From MRBY01 sp943371005 (lineage in GTDB: Bacteria > Cyanobacteriota > Cyanobacteriia > Cyanobacteriales > MRBY01), in contig CALRTB020000003.1 in assembly GCA_943371005.1 (NCBI GenBank), forward strand, positions 62,001-126,000: DNA of 64,000 bases, in the 5' to 3' direction. The notes under the pieces are model-generated. The model worked only from the letters and a program-made list of their open reading frames with translations. It ran no database searches and was not told the DNA's origin. The position numbers and the translations under genes were made by a program. Below are positions 7,519 through 16,529 of this stretch, in pieces (position 1 is the first letter of the stretch; every line of letters begins with the position of its first letter).

Positions 7519-8079
7519 ATGGATGATTTGCTTAAAGGTTTAAATATTTATCTCATCGGCATGATGGGCACGGGAAAAAGTACCCTCGCAGAAATTATTG
7601 CGGAGTTGATGAACTATCGCAGTTTGGATTCGGACAGCATCATCGAAACCCTAGCAAAACAGTCCATCAGTGAGATTTTTGCAGAGATGGGGGAGGCGGA
7701 ATTTCGCAAACTAGAAACCCAAGTCCTCAAGCAAATTGCGGTACAAACACGGACGGTCGTGGCGACGGGGGGTGGCATTGTTGTGTCCCAAGCCAATTGG
7801 TATTATCTGCGCCAGGGCTTGACCATCTGGTTGGATGTCCCGGTGCCAATCTTGGTAGAACGGCTGCGGAGTGATACGTCGCGCCCCCTTTTGCAAAATG
7901 TTGATCTTGAGCGCAAATTAACACAACTACTCCAACAACGGCGATCGCGTTATGCGGAGGCAGATTTACATATCCAAATTCCCGGCAATCGTCCCCCCCG
8001 GGCCGTGGCAGAGGACATCATCGCCCAAATTCCTTCGGTGCTGCGGAAACCGCCAGAATTTATTGGCGATCGCCCTTGA
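7519..8079 (+). CDS. aroK: Shikimate kinase
   Basis: Phosphorylates shikimate to shikimate 3-phosphate. The Walker A loop is GMMGTGKST, followed by the shikimate-binding region LDSDSIIE, EFRKLE and the GGG motif in VVATGGGIVV. The lid region SDTSRPLL and the C-terminal RRSRYAEADL complete the family pattern. At 186 residues it has the usual length. It is preceded by a terminator, so it probably has its own promoter in a short 22-base leader or depends on readthrough. The stop codon is preceded by a HIP1 copy inside the coding sequence (residues IGDRP). Confidence 0.95.
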   Translation: MDDLLKGLNIYLIGMMGTGKSTLAEIIAELMNYRSLDSDSIIETLAKQSISEIFAEMGEAEFRKLETQVLKQIAVQTRTVVATGGGIVVSQANWYYLRQGLTIWLDVPVPILVERLRSDTSRPLLQNVDLERKLTQLLQQRRSRYAEADLHIQIPGNRPPRAVAEDIIAQIPSVLRKPPEFIGDRP

Positions 8080-8214
8080 ATTAAGGCTCAAACCTAAAAA
8101 TTCGTTAAAAATGCTAATCGGGAACAAATGGGGCGATCGCCGATCCCGTACAATACCGACCCATGTCGAGCCGCATCACCGGGCTCAGTCCATCCTTAGA
8201 AACGACAACAATTC

Positions 8215-9126
8215 ATGGAAAGCGAATACATCAGAGAAGTCGAAGCCACCCGCGTCCGCATCCTCAGCGAAGCCCTCCCTTATATGCAACAATTTGCGGG
8301 GCGTACCATTGTGGTGAAATATGGTGGCGCCGCGATGAAAGACAGCACCCTCAAAGATAAAGTGATTCGCGACATTGTCTTTCTCTCCTGTATCGGTATG
8401 CGGCCGATTGTTGTCCATGGCGGTGGCCCAGAGATTAATACCTGGCTGGCCAAACTAAACATCGAACCTCAATTTAAAGATGGCCTGCGAGTTACCGATG
8501 CTGACACCATGGATGTGGTGGAAATGGTGCTTGTGGGTCGGGTTAACAAAGAAATTGTTTCCTTAATCAACCAAGAAGGTGGCGCTGCCGTGGGCCTCTG
8601 TGGTAAAGATGGCAACATGATCCAAGCCCGCCATGTCGGGAAAGAAGGGGTTGGTTTTGTCGGGGAAGTGACCACCATTGATACCAAATTGATTCAATCC
8701 CTCGTGGAAAATGGCTATGTGCCTGTCATTTCCAGCGTGGCCGCCGATGAAACAGGTCAAGCCCACAATATCAATGCCGATACTGTCGCTGGGGAATTAG
8801 CCGCCGCCCTAAGTGCCGAAAAACTGATCCTACTCACCGATACCCCTGGCATTCTAGAGGATTACCATAATCCCGCAACCTTGATTCCCCGCTTGAATCT
8901 GCAGCAGGCACGGGAGTTAATTGATCAAGGCGTTGTGTCCGGGGGGATGATTCCCAAGGTGACCTGTTGTGTGAGATCGCTAGCCCAAGGCGTTAAAGCC
9001 GCCCACATTATCGACGGACGGATTCCCCATGCCCTCCTCCTCGAAATTTTTACCAACGATGGCATTGGGTCGATGATCGTCGCTTCGGACTACCTCAGCC
9101 AGTTCCCTATGTCGCCTTTTTCTTAG
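8215..9126 (+). CDS. argB: N-acetylglutamate kinase
   Basis: Second step of arginine synthesis: phosphorylation of N-acetyl-L-glutamate. The amino-acid kinase fold is marked by TIVVKYGGAAMKD, PIVVHGGGPEIN, and NINADTVAGELAAAL. The N-terminal helix (residues 1-27) and C-terminal region fit the arginine-sensitive hexameric type, which in cyanobacteria is bound by the PII protein; that regulation is established for the family, not shown here. The 303-residue length is normal. An ATG at 8215 directly precedes MESEYIREVEA. Upstream 135 bases hold one HIP1 copy and a TACAAT -10-like element. It converges with rtcB, four bases between stops. Confidence 0.96.
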   Translation: MESEYIREVEATRVRILSEALPYMQQFAGRTIVVKYGGAAMKDSTLKDKVIRDIVFLSCIGMRPIVVHGGGPEINTWLAKLNIEPQFKDGLRVTDADTMDVVEMVLVGRVNKEIVSLINQEGGAAVGLCGKDGNMIQARHVGKEGVGFVGEVTTIDTKLIQSLVENGYVPVISSVAADETGQAHNINADTVAGELAAALSAEKLILLTDTPGILEDYHNPATLIPRLNLQQARELIDQGVVSGGMIPKVTCCVRSLAQGVKAAHIIDGRIPHALLLEIFTNDGIGSMIVASDYLSQFPMSPFS

Positions 9127-9130
9127 CCTT

Positions 9131-10312
9131 TTAACCTTTCACACATAAAACTTGCTTGAGGGTGGCAACAACTTCCACCAAATCTGCTTGTTGAGCCATC
9201 ACCTGCTCGATGGGTTTATAGGCGGCAGGAATTTCGTCGATAATGCCGGTATCTTTGCGACATTCAACCCCAGCCGTTTGGGCAACCAAGTCGTCTAAAG
9301 TAAAGGTTTTTTTGGCTTTGGCCCTGGACATTAAACGCCCAGCACCGTGGCTACAGGAACAATAACTCATTACATTGCCTTTGCCCTTGACGATGTAGGA
9401 TTTTGCGCCCATGGAACCGGGAATAATACCGTAGTCTTCCTGACGTGCCCGCACTGCCCCTTTACGGGTGACGTAAATCTCTTCGTCGAAATGGGTTTCT
9501 TGTTCGGCATAGTTATGGTGGCAATTCACAAACATCAAGGCTTTTGTCGATTTACCGCCAGCGAGATGTTTTTCGATGACCTTTTTAAAGCGCTCCAGCA
9601 TCACATCGCGATTAAAACGGGCATAGTCTTGGGCCCACTGGAGGTCGCGCCAGTAGGCTTCAAATTCCGCCGTTCCTTTGACAAAATAGGCGAGATCGGG
9701 ATCTGGGACTTTGGTTTCTGCGAGTTTCAAGAGCTCCTTTGCCGTCCCAATGTGGCATTGGGCGAGTTTGTTGCCAATGTGACGGGAACCGGAGTGGAGC
9801 ATTAACCACACATTATTTTCTTCATCGAGACATACTTCAATGAAGTGATTGCCACCACCGAGGGAACCCATTTGTTTGAGGGCTTTACCTTCGAGATTTT
9901 TAACCCCTTTGTGGAGATCTTTGAAACTTCGCCAGCCGCCCCAATTGGCCACGGTTTTATCAATGTCTTTGTTTTCGTCGAAACCAACGGGGATCACGGC
10001 TTCGAGATCTTTGCGGATTTGCTTAAGTTTTCCATCGAGGCGATCGCCTTTAAAGGGCAATTTGAGGGCGGCCATGCCACAACCAATATCGACTCCAACC
10101 GCCGCTGGAATGATCGCATCCTTTGTGGCAATGACAGAACCCACCAAGGCTCCTTTCCCCAGGTGAACATCGGGCATCAGGGAAACGTGTTTAAACACAA
10201 ACGGCAGCGAGGCGACATTTTTCGCCATTTGGAGTTCCTGGGAGCCTAGATTATGGCCAGCCCAAGAATAAACGGGTTTTTCGGTTTGGATCGGTAGGGG
10301 TTGGTGGGGCAT
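9131..10312 (-). CDS. rtcB: RtcB family RNA ligase
   Basis: RtcB joins RNA ends with 2',3'-cyclic phosphate or 3'-phosphate to 5'-hydroxyl, using GTP and manganese. All hallmarks are visible: VSLMPDVHLGKGALVGSVIA, the metal-binding cysteine in GVDIGCGMAAL, GSLGGGNHFIEV, MLHSGSRHIGNKLA, and the guanylylated histidine in CSCSHGAGRLMSRAKAK. The 393-residue length fits bacterial RtcB. No archease or RtcR-like regulator is adjacent, so the context does not show whether it repairs tRNA or acts in stress. It is divergent from the DnaJ/pentapeptide gene, with a 195-base AT-rich spacer. Confidence 0.95.
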   Translation of the reverse strand: MPHQPLPIQTEKPVYSWAGHNLGSQELQMAKNVASLPFVFKHVSLMPDVHLGKGALVGSVIATKDAIIPAAVGVDIGCGMAALKLPFKGDRLDGKLKQIRKDLEAVIPVGFDENKDIDKTVANWGGWRSFKDLHKGVKNLEGKALKQMGSLGGGNHFIEVCLDEENNVWLMLHSGSRHIGNKLAQCHIGTAKELLKLAETKVPDPDLAYFVKGTAEFEAYWRDLQWAQDYARFNRDVMLERFKKVIEKHLAGGKSTKALMFVNCHHNYAEQETHFDEEIYVTRKGAVRARQEDYGIIPGSMGAKSYIVKGKGNVMSYCSCSHGAGRLMSRAKAKKTFTLDDLVAQTAGVECRKDTGIIDEIPAAYKPIEQVMAQQADLVEVVATLKQVLCVKG

Positions 10313-10507
10313 TGGCGGCTAGGGGACGGCAGGAGAAATGAGGTGGTTCAAAAAGAGATTGGGTTATTTACCACTTTTTTTAAATCATAACGATTGCGTA
10401 TCTAAGCATAAATATTTTTAACGTTTAGTTGATAAATCACGGCACCGTTGCGATGGCTTAAAAGGTGGGCACTAGGATAGAAAATCATCGGTCGCAGCGG
10501 GGCACTT

Positions 10508-12049
10508 ATGAATTATTACGAGATTTTGGGGATCCAGATTACGGCCAATCAACGGGAAATTAAAACGGCCTACCGACGCAAGGCGATCGCCCTCCACCCA
10601 GACACCCTAACGATTAATACCCCTGCTGATCAGCGGAAACAAGCCGAGGAAGACTTTAAGGAGCTCAATCGCATTTACGAAATTTTGTCTAATCCGGAAC
10701 AGCGGCAAAAATATAACCAAGATCTCCAAGGCACGGAAAAAGCAGATCTATTGCGCACCGTCCGGCAACTGCGGGATCAAAAAAACTTCCAGGCGGCGAT
10801 CGCCCAGGCCCAAAGCCTCTACGGACAATTTCCGACCGATACTCAATGTGCAGATCTCTACGGCGAAGTGCTGATGCTCTACAGTCGCCAGTTACTCGAC
10901 AACAATCCGGTGGCGATCGCCCCAGAGATTAAAACCTATCTAGAATTAGCCCTGTCGGTGGTGCACTCACCCCAGATCAAACAGCAGATTCAGCAGCTCC
11001 TTGCCCGCTTTGAAAAAACAGCAAACCAAAAAAAGACAACCCAACATCCGCCCGATAGTGAACCTTCCCCAGAGTCAGCTAACCTGATCAACACCAAGCG
11101 GGCGATCCAACTCCTCAAGGCAGGGGAAGCTGGTATCAAAGCCTGGAACCAATTCCGTGAATATGAAACCTATTTGCCCGACCTTGCTGGTGCTGATTTG
11201 AGCGGCATGGATCTCAGTCAGACCAATTTGCAGGGGGTGAATTTACAAGGGGCCGATCTGAGTCAAGCGAACCTAGGAGGCACAAATTTAAGTCAGGCCC
11301 AACTGAAGCAGGCGAATTTAACAGGTATCAATGGCGAGTTGGCTAATTTTAGCCAGGCGGATCTGACAGAGGCTAATTTAACCGATAGCTGCTTGGTAAA
11401 CGCTGATTTTAATCAGGCCAATTTAACCGCTGCAACCCTCAATCAAGCCAATGCCTACCGCGCCAACTTTCAGGGGGCCAATCTCCAGAATGTGCACTGG
11501 TGCGGGGGCAATCTGGGGGAAACCAATTGTCTCCAGGCGAGCTTTGCGGGGGCGATTCTAAACCAAACCAACGGCAAAAAAGGCAACTTTACGGAAACGA
11601 CATTTACCAATAGTCAATGGGAAGGGGCGGTGTTAGTGGATGCTGATTTTTCCCAAGGGAATCTGGAGCGGATGGAGTTGGCCAATGCAAATTTGTCGAA
11701 CGTTAAATTTATCGGGGCGAGGCTCTGTGGCACAAACCTCAATGGCAGTGCCACCCAAGGCAATAAAAAATATCCCTATCACCAGGGCAGCGTTGATTTT
11801 TCTGGGGCCGATTTGTCCTGTGCCACCTGCATTGAAACGGTTTTTCTCAAGTCAAATTTCAGCAATACCCGTCTGCAAAATACCAATTTTGACCAAGCAG
11901 ATCTCAGCGGTAGTAATTTCCAGGATGCGGTGCTCCACAACACGAGCTTTCTGGGGAGCAACCTGCGCGAAACTGATCTCAGTGGCACGAAATTTTATTT
12001 TGCCTACGTGAATGATCAGACGAAAATTACCGGGGCGAAGGGAATTTAA
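10508..12049 (+). CDS. DnaJ-domain / pentapeptide-repeat fusion protein
   Basis: A 513-residue cytoplasmic protein. Residues 1-65 are a J domain (MNYYEILGIQITANQREIKT) with the HPD motif at residues 30-32, which would stimulate an Hsp70 ATPase. Residues 80-175 are helical and polar, ending in a Q/K-rich linker (EKTANQKKTTQHPP). From about residue 222 to the end there is a long right-handed pentapeptide helix of A(D/N)Lxx units (LAGADLSGMDLSQTNLQGVN). Pentapeptide helices bind proteins or mimic DNA; the J domain suggests a chaperone adaptor role. The target is unknown. Its stop interlocks with that of the 5-oxoprolinase gene on the other strand (shared TTAA). Confidence 0.88.
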   Translation: MNYYEILGIQITANQREIKTAYRRKAIALHPDTLTINTPADQRKQAEEDFKELNRIYEILSNPEQRQKYNQDLQGTEKADLLRTVRQLRDQKNFQAAIAQAQSLYGQFPTDTQCADLYGEVLMLYSRQLLDNNPVAIAPEIKTYLELALSVVHSPQIKQQIQQLLARFEKTANQKKTTQHPPDSEPSPESANLINTKRAIQLLKAGEAGIKAWNQFREYETYLPDLAGADLSGMDLSQTNLQGVNLQGADLSQANLGGTNLSQAQLKQANLTGINGELANFSQADLTEANLTDSCLVNADFNQANLTAATLNQANAYRANFQGANLQNVHWCGGNLGETNCLQASFAGAILNQTNGKKGNFTETTFTNSQWEGAVLVDADFSQGNLERMELANANLSNVKFIGARLCGTNLNGSATQGNKKYPYHQGSVDFSGADLSCATCIETVFLKSNFSNTRLQNTNFDQADLSGSNFQDAVLHNTSFLGSNLRETDLSGTKFYFAYVNDQTKITGAKGI

Positions 12050-15000
12050 CCAGGGGAGCCATAGCCACCCCCCCCAGGGGTCTGGATCTCTAGGCGATCG
12101 CCTTTTGCCATGGCAACTTCAACGGTACCTGGCAAGATTTCTGTTGTCCCATCGGCGCGGATCACTTTATTTTCACCCCGTTGACCTGGTAAACCTCCTT
12201 CTAACCCAAAGGGTTGCACCTGCCGCCGACTAGAAAGAATTGCCGCAGTCATGGGTTCCTGGAATTGCAAGCGACGGATCACCCCGTTCCCGCCGTGAAA
12301 TTTCCCCACACCACCACTTTTTTTCCGGATGGAAAATTCCTCCAGGAGCACTGGAAAACGCCATTCTAAAACCTCCGGATCCGTCAGGCGAGAATTGGTC
12401 ATGTGGGTTTGGACGGCATCGGTGCCGTGGAAATTAGGGCCAGCGCCGGAGCCACCGCAGATGGTTTCGTAATATTGATACTGCGCGTTGCCAAAGGTGA
12501 AGTTATTCATTGTCCCCTGGGAGGCTGCCATCACCCCCAAAGCACCGTACAAACAATCAGTGATGTTTTGGGATACCTCCACATTGCCCGCCACCACCGC
12601 CGCCGGATATTGGGGATTGAGCAAACAGCCTTCGGGAACAATGACCTTGATCGGCTTGAGGCAACCATAATTTAACGGGATATCATCCTGCACTAGACTC
12701 CGAAAAACGTACAATACCGCTGCTTGGGTCACGGCTTTCGGGGCATTAAAATTTGTCGTCGATTGGGGAGAAGTGCCTGTGAAATCTACTGTGGCCGTTT
12801 GCTGCTCGCGATCAATTTTGATACTGACCTGGAGGCGATCGCCATGATCGAGATTGACGGTAAATTCTCCATCCCGGAGTTGTTGAAGCTGCTGTTTTAC
12901 TGCTTGTTCGGCGTTATCCTGCACATGCTGCATATAGGCCAACACCATCCCTTGACCGTAATGGTGCACCAGCCGTTGCAGTTCCTGGAGTCCTTTTTCG
13001 TTGGCGGCAATTTGCGCCTGGAGATCCGCTAGATTTTGCGTTAGATTGCGCACAGGATAGGCCGCGTCGGTAAACAATCGCGTCACGGTTTCCGTTTGGA
13101 ACTCCCCCTGTTTCACAAGGCAAACATTATCGATCAAAATCCCTTCTTCCTGGATCTGGGTGCTTTGGGGCGGCATTGATCCCGGTGTAATCCCCCCCAG
13201 ATCGGCGTGATGACCGCGAGACGCAACAAAAAATAAGGGTTTGGCCTGGGTCTTTTGCCCTTGTCCTGGGGCGAAAACAGGCGTAATCACCGTCACATCG
13301 GGTAAATGGGTGCCGCCGTTGTAGGGATTATTGGCCATGTACACGTCCCCCGGTTGGAGGTGCGCGCCGTGGGCTTGGATCAGGCTATAAACGCTCTCAC
13401 TCATGGAACCGAGGTGGACGGGAATGTGGGGGGCATTGGCGACGAGGTGGCCCTGGGGGTCGAAAATCGCACAGGAAAAATCAAGCCGTTCTTTGATATT
13501 GACCGAGTAACTGGTGTTTTGCAGGGTGACCCCCATCTGTTCGGCGATCGCCCGGAAAAGGTTATTGAAAATTTCGAGGGTGACGGGGTCTGGCTGACTA
13601 AAATCGGTGTCTACGGAGATGGCTTCTGGGGAGACAGAGGCAATTTTTTCGAGGATCAGGTGATTGTATTCATTTAAGCGGCCCTGCCAACCGGGTTCGA
13701 TCACGTTTGTGCCAGTTTTTTCGATGATCAAGGCAGGACTGGGAATCACGTCACCGGGTTGGAGAACGGCGCGATCATAAACAGGGGTTTGCTGCCATTG
13801 GCCACCGCTGTACATGGCGACGGTTTCAATGGGCGCTAAATTGGTCCGTTGGGGTTGTTGGGGCGTTTCCGTAGCAGGTTGGGTTTCGCAAATCAGTTCT
13901 AGGCTAATGGATTCGACGATCAGCGCTTTATCGGACAAGGTAAAACCATAGCGCTGCTGATGTAGAGCGGAAAACTCTGCTGCCATGGTTGCTTGATCAG
14001 CAAAGGTGACGATTAACGTCGAGTCGGTGCCCTGGTATTTGAGATGGGCTTTCTGTTCTTCGAAAATTTCCGCTTTGCTTGGGGGATGTTGTTGGGCAAG
14101 TTCCTCGGTGGCCTGGTGTTTAAGCCCATGGAATTCTGCTTCTAATTCAGGGACAAGGTCTGCTTCTAAAACTTTTTCAATAGCTTTTTCTTTCAAAATG
14201 CGAATTTCTGCCAAACCAATGCCATAGGCGGACAACACTCCCGCAAAAGGATGAATCACAATGGTTTTAATCCCCAAGGTATCGGCGATCGCACAAGCAT
14301 GTTGCCCCCCAGCCCCACCAAAACAACAGAGGGCATAGTCACTTACATCATGGCCCTGTTGCAGGGAAATTTGCTTGATCGCATTGCTCATATTTTCCAC
14401 GGCGATCGCCAAAAAACCGGCAGCAATCTCGGCAGGCTCTTGCGCTAGAGTTTGGGCGAGGGCTCGGAACTTTTCTGCGACAATGGCGCGATCTAATGGG
14501 GCTTTACCCTCTGAGCCAAAAACCTTCGGAAAGAAATCCGGCTGAATTTTCCCCAGGAGCACATTGCAGTCTGTGACCGTCAGCGGCCCCCCTTTCCCGT
14601 AACAGGCTGGCCCCGGATTGGCCCCGGCAGATTCTGGCCCGACCCGAAACCGTGCGCCGTCGTATTGCACTAGGGAACCGCCCCCCGCCGCCACGGTATG
14701 GATCGCCATCATCGGCGTTTTCAGTCGCACCCCGGCAATTTCTGTTTCAAAGCTGCGTTCGTAGCTGCCGTCGTAGTGGGCGACATCGGTGGAGGTGCCT
14801 CCCATGTCAAAGGTAATAATTTTCTCGAAGCCGGCGATCGCACAGGTTTTTACCGCGCCGACAATGCCCCCCGCTGGCCCAGAGAGGATGCTGTCTTTCC
14901 CTTGAAATTGACTGGCCTCCGCTAAACCGCCATTGGATTGCATAAACATCAGTTTTGGCCCCTGGCCTTCGGCCTGGAGATAGCTAGCCACCTGATCCAC

Positions 15001-15675
15001 ATAGCGGCGCAAAATTGGCGAGAGATAACCATCCACCATCGTCGTATCGCCGCGACTCACCAGTTTCATCAATGGACTGACCTGATGGGAAAGGGAAATT
15101 TGTGTAAACCCGATTTCCTTGGCGATCGCCCCAATTTGTTGTTCATGGTCGGGGTAACGGTAGCCGTGCATCAGCACCACCCCGCAACTGCGAATCCCCG
15201 CATCAAAAGCGTTTTGTAAATCCTGCCGCACTTGACCAAGATCCAGCGGCTGCAAAATATTTCCTTGGGCGTTAATTCTTTCTTGCGCTTCGATCACCCG
15301 TTCATAGAGCATCTCCGGCAGCTTAATCTCTAGGGCAAAAATATCCGGGCGATGCTGATAACCAATTCTGAGGGCATCCCGAAATCCCTGGGTAATCACC
15401 AAAACAAGGCGATCGCCTTTGTGTTCTAAAAGGGCATTGGTGGCCACCGTCGTCCCCATCTTGATCACGTCGATTTGTTCTGTGGGGATCGGTTCGTCAG
15501 GATTTAAACTCAATAAATCCCGGATTCCTTGCACCGGTGCATCGGGGTAATATTCTGGATTTTCCGACAGCAACTTATGGGTAACCAGCTCGCCATTAGG
15601 GCGTTTTGCGACGATATCTGTAAAAGTGCCGCCCCGATCAATCCAAAATTGCCAGCGAGAAGTATTTGTCACCAT
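12046..15675 (-). CDS. 5-oxoprolinase (ATP-hydrolysing), HyuA-HyuB fusion
   Basis: A 1209-residue fused hydantoinase/oxoprolinase that opens 5-oxoproline (or a related cyclic amide) with ATP. The N-terminal HyuA half begins FWIDRGGTFTDIVAKRPNGE, and has the ATPase-like motifs FDMGGTSTDVAHYDG and FGGAGGQHACAIADTLGI. The C-terminal HyuB half starts near residue 675 (DPVTLEIFNNLFRAIAEQMG) and contains NAPHIPVHLGSM and GGNGVIRRLQF. Length matches the eukaryote-like single-chain OplAH. The start could be ATG 15675 or the next codon, GTG, since AGAGG lies just upstream. It is not linked to pxpBCA genes, and the divergent neighbour is a small zinc-finger gene. Confidence 0.92.
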   Translation of the reverse strand: MVTNTSRWQFWIDRGGTFTDIVAKRPNGELVTHKLLSENPEYYPDAPVQGIRDLLSLNPDEPIPTEQIDVIKMGTTVATNALLEHKGDRLVLVITQGFRDALRIGYQHRPDIFALEIKLPEMLYERVIEAQERINAQGNILQPLDLGQVRQDLQNAFDAGIRSCGVVLMHGYRYPDHEQQIGAIAKEIGFTQISLSHQVSPLMKLVSRGDTTMVDGYLSPILRRYVDQVASYLQAEGQGPKLMFMQSNGGLAEASQFQGKDSILSGPAGGIVGAVKTCAIAGFEKIITFDMGGTSTDVAHYDGSYERSFETEIAGVRLKTPMMAIHTVAAGGGSLVQYDGARFRVGPESAGANPGPACYGKGGPLTVTDCNVLLGKIQPDFFPKVFGSEGKAPLDRAIVAEKFRALAQTLAQEPAEIAAGFLAIAVENMSNAIKQISLQQGHDVSDYALCCFGGAGGQHACAIADTLGIKTIVIHPFAGVLSAYGIGLAEIRILKEKAIEKVLEADLVPELEAEFHGLKHQATEELAQQHPPSKAEIFEEQKAHLKYQGTDSTLIVTFADQATMAAEFSALHQQRYGFTLSDKALIVESISLELICETQPATETPQQPQRTNLAPIETVAMYSGGQWQQTPVYDRAVLQPGDVIPSPALIIEKTGTNVIEPGWQGRLNEYNHLILEKIASVSPEAISVDTDFSQPDPVTLEIFNNLFRAIAEQMGVTLQNTSYSVNIKERLDFSCAIFDPQGHLVANAPHIPVHLGSMSESVYSLIQAHGAHLQPGDVYMANNPYNGGTHLPDVTVITPVFAPGQGQKTQAKPLFFVASRGHHADLGGITPGSMPPQSTQIQEEGILIDNVCLVKQGEFQTETVTRLFTDAAYPVRNLTQNLADLQAQIAANEKGLQELQRLVHHYGQGMVLAYMQHVQDNAEQAVKQQLQQLRDGEFTVNLDHGDRLQVSIKIDREQQTATVDFTGTSPQSTTNFNAPKAVTQAAVLYVFRSLVQDDIPLNYGCLKPIKVIVPEGCLLNPQYPAAVVAGNVEVSQNITDCLYGALGVMAASQGTMNNFTFGNAQYQYYETICGGSGAGPNFHGTDAVQTHMTNSRLTDPEVLEWRFPVLLEEFSIRKKSGGVGKFHGGNGVIRRLQFQEPMTAAILSSRRQVQPFGLEGGLPGQRGENKVIRADGTTEILPGTVEVAMAKGDRLEIQTPGGGGYGSPG

Positions 15676-15804
15676 AATCCTCTGGGTTCCAAGGTTTGCG
15701 TGGTTTTGAATGTTTTATTAAAGTCTATTGGTTTTGCGTTCTGTGGTGTCAGCGGCGAGAAATTTGGTGTTCAATGGAGCAGGCTCTCTATTTTCCTCTG
15801 TGCT

Positions 15805-16005
15805 ATGACAACTGATACCACAACTTTTCTGTGCCAATATTGTGCCGGTCAAGGCTTTATTACTGAGCGCGATTGTAGCGGCCAAGCCCAATATGAAATG
15901 ACCTGTCCCCTGTGTGGCGGCACTGGAGAACTGACCCCGAAGGAAGACATTGACCCCACGGGCCAAAGTGAACCTAAAAACTTAAGGACACTAGGTCAGT
16001 CCTAA
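15805..16005 (+). CDS. Small DnaJ-type zinc-finger protein
   Basis: A 66-residue protein beginning MTTDTTTFLCQYCAGQGFIT. It has CxxCxGxG at residues 10-17 and a second motif in CPLCGGTGEL, separated by one more cysteine (ERDCSGQ). Two such motifs are half the cysteine-rich domain of DnaJ and resemble short BSD2-like or tryptophan-RNA-attenuator-like zinc proteins. It probably binds one zinc ion. The open frame extends upstream to 15529 but that part is antisense to the oxoprolinase and looks non-coding; the ATG at 15805 gives a compact, complete protein. Function is unknown. A cysteine-rich chaperone or redox sensor are both possible. Confidence 0.72.
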   Translation: MTTDTTTFLCQYCAGQGFITERDCSGQAQYEMTCPLCGGTGELTPKEDIDPTGQSEPKNLRTLGQS

Positions 16006-16089
16006 TGTCCCATTGAGAGCACCCTCAAAAACATAAGTAGTTCGTTGGGTTAATTTATAGCTGGGCTGGCGATCGCCCCTGACTGAATC

Positions 16090-16299
16090 TTAGATGACTT
16101 CGATTTCCTCTTCCCGGAGGTGGGCCGCATATTTCGGGTCAAACCGGACTTTGATTGGTAACGTTGCGGTGATCGGACGGCCGATAATCGTTTCGATGGT
16201 CCCTTCCATACCTTTTAGATCAAAGGCTTTTTTCCGGTTTTGGGGGTGGTTGTACACAATGACAGATGCCGTAACACGGATGCGATCGCCAACGTTCAT
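16090..16299 (-). CDS. ftrV: Ferredoxin-thioredoxin reductase, variable chain
   Basis: The 69-residue variable subunit of ferredoxin-thioredoxin reductase. It pairs with the catalytic 4Fe-4S subunit (FtrC, not in this window) to pass electrons from ferredoxin to thioredoxin and so links light to enzyme redox control. The sequence MNVGDRIRVTASVIVYNHP, then AFDLKGMEGTIETI and ITATLPIKVRFD, is the SH3-like barrel of the family. The open frame extends nine codons upstream, but the ATG at 16299 gives the standard N-terminus. Convergent with the small zinc-finger gene and divergent from the flotillin-like gene. Confidence 0.92.
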   Translation of the reverse strand: MNVGDRIRVTASVIVYNHPQNRKKAFDLKGMEGTIETIIGRPITATLPIKVRFDPKYAAHLREEEIEVI

Positions 16300-16529
16300 A
16301 AACCTTTCTTGTCCTCTCTCGTACAAATATCTCTAAAGCTCTCTGGAGAGCAAACAGTTTTTCCATTGTACATAGCCATGGGCTTCCTACCGCACTGTTT
16401 TTTTGGAACTGGCGATCGCACAAAGCCTATCCATAGCGCAGATGTAAATATTGTTGCGTGAATCGCTTGATTCCCAGGGGGCACGGGCAAAATAAAAACA
16501 GAATGCCCGTTACCGAAGGATGCGTGCCC

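Noticed and set aside
13680..13700. GGGTTCGATCAC resembles a tRNA T arm
   Set aside because: It lies inside the oxoprolinase gene and no tRNA fold surrounds it.
15529..15804. Longer N-terminus for the zinc-finger protein
   Set aside because: This part is antisense to the oxoprolinase 5' end and reads as a shadow; the ATG at 15805 is sufficient.
15676..15804. Glutamine-type riboswitch upstream of the oxoprolinase
   Set aside because: The conserved core sequences of that RNA are not found in either orientation.
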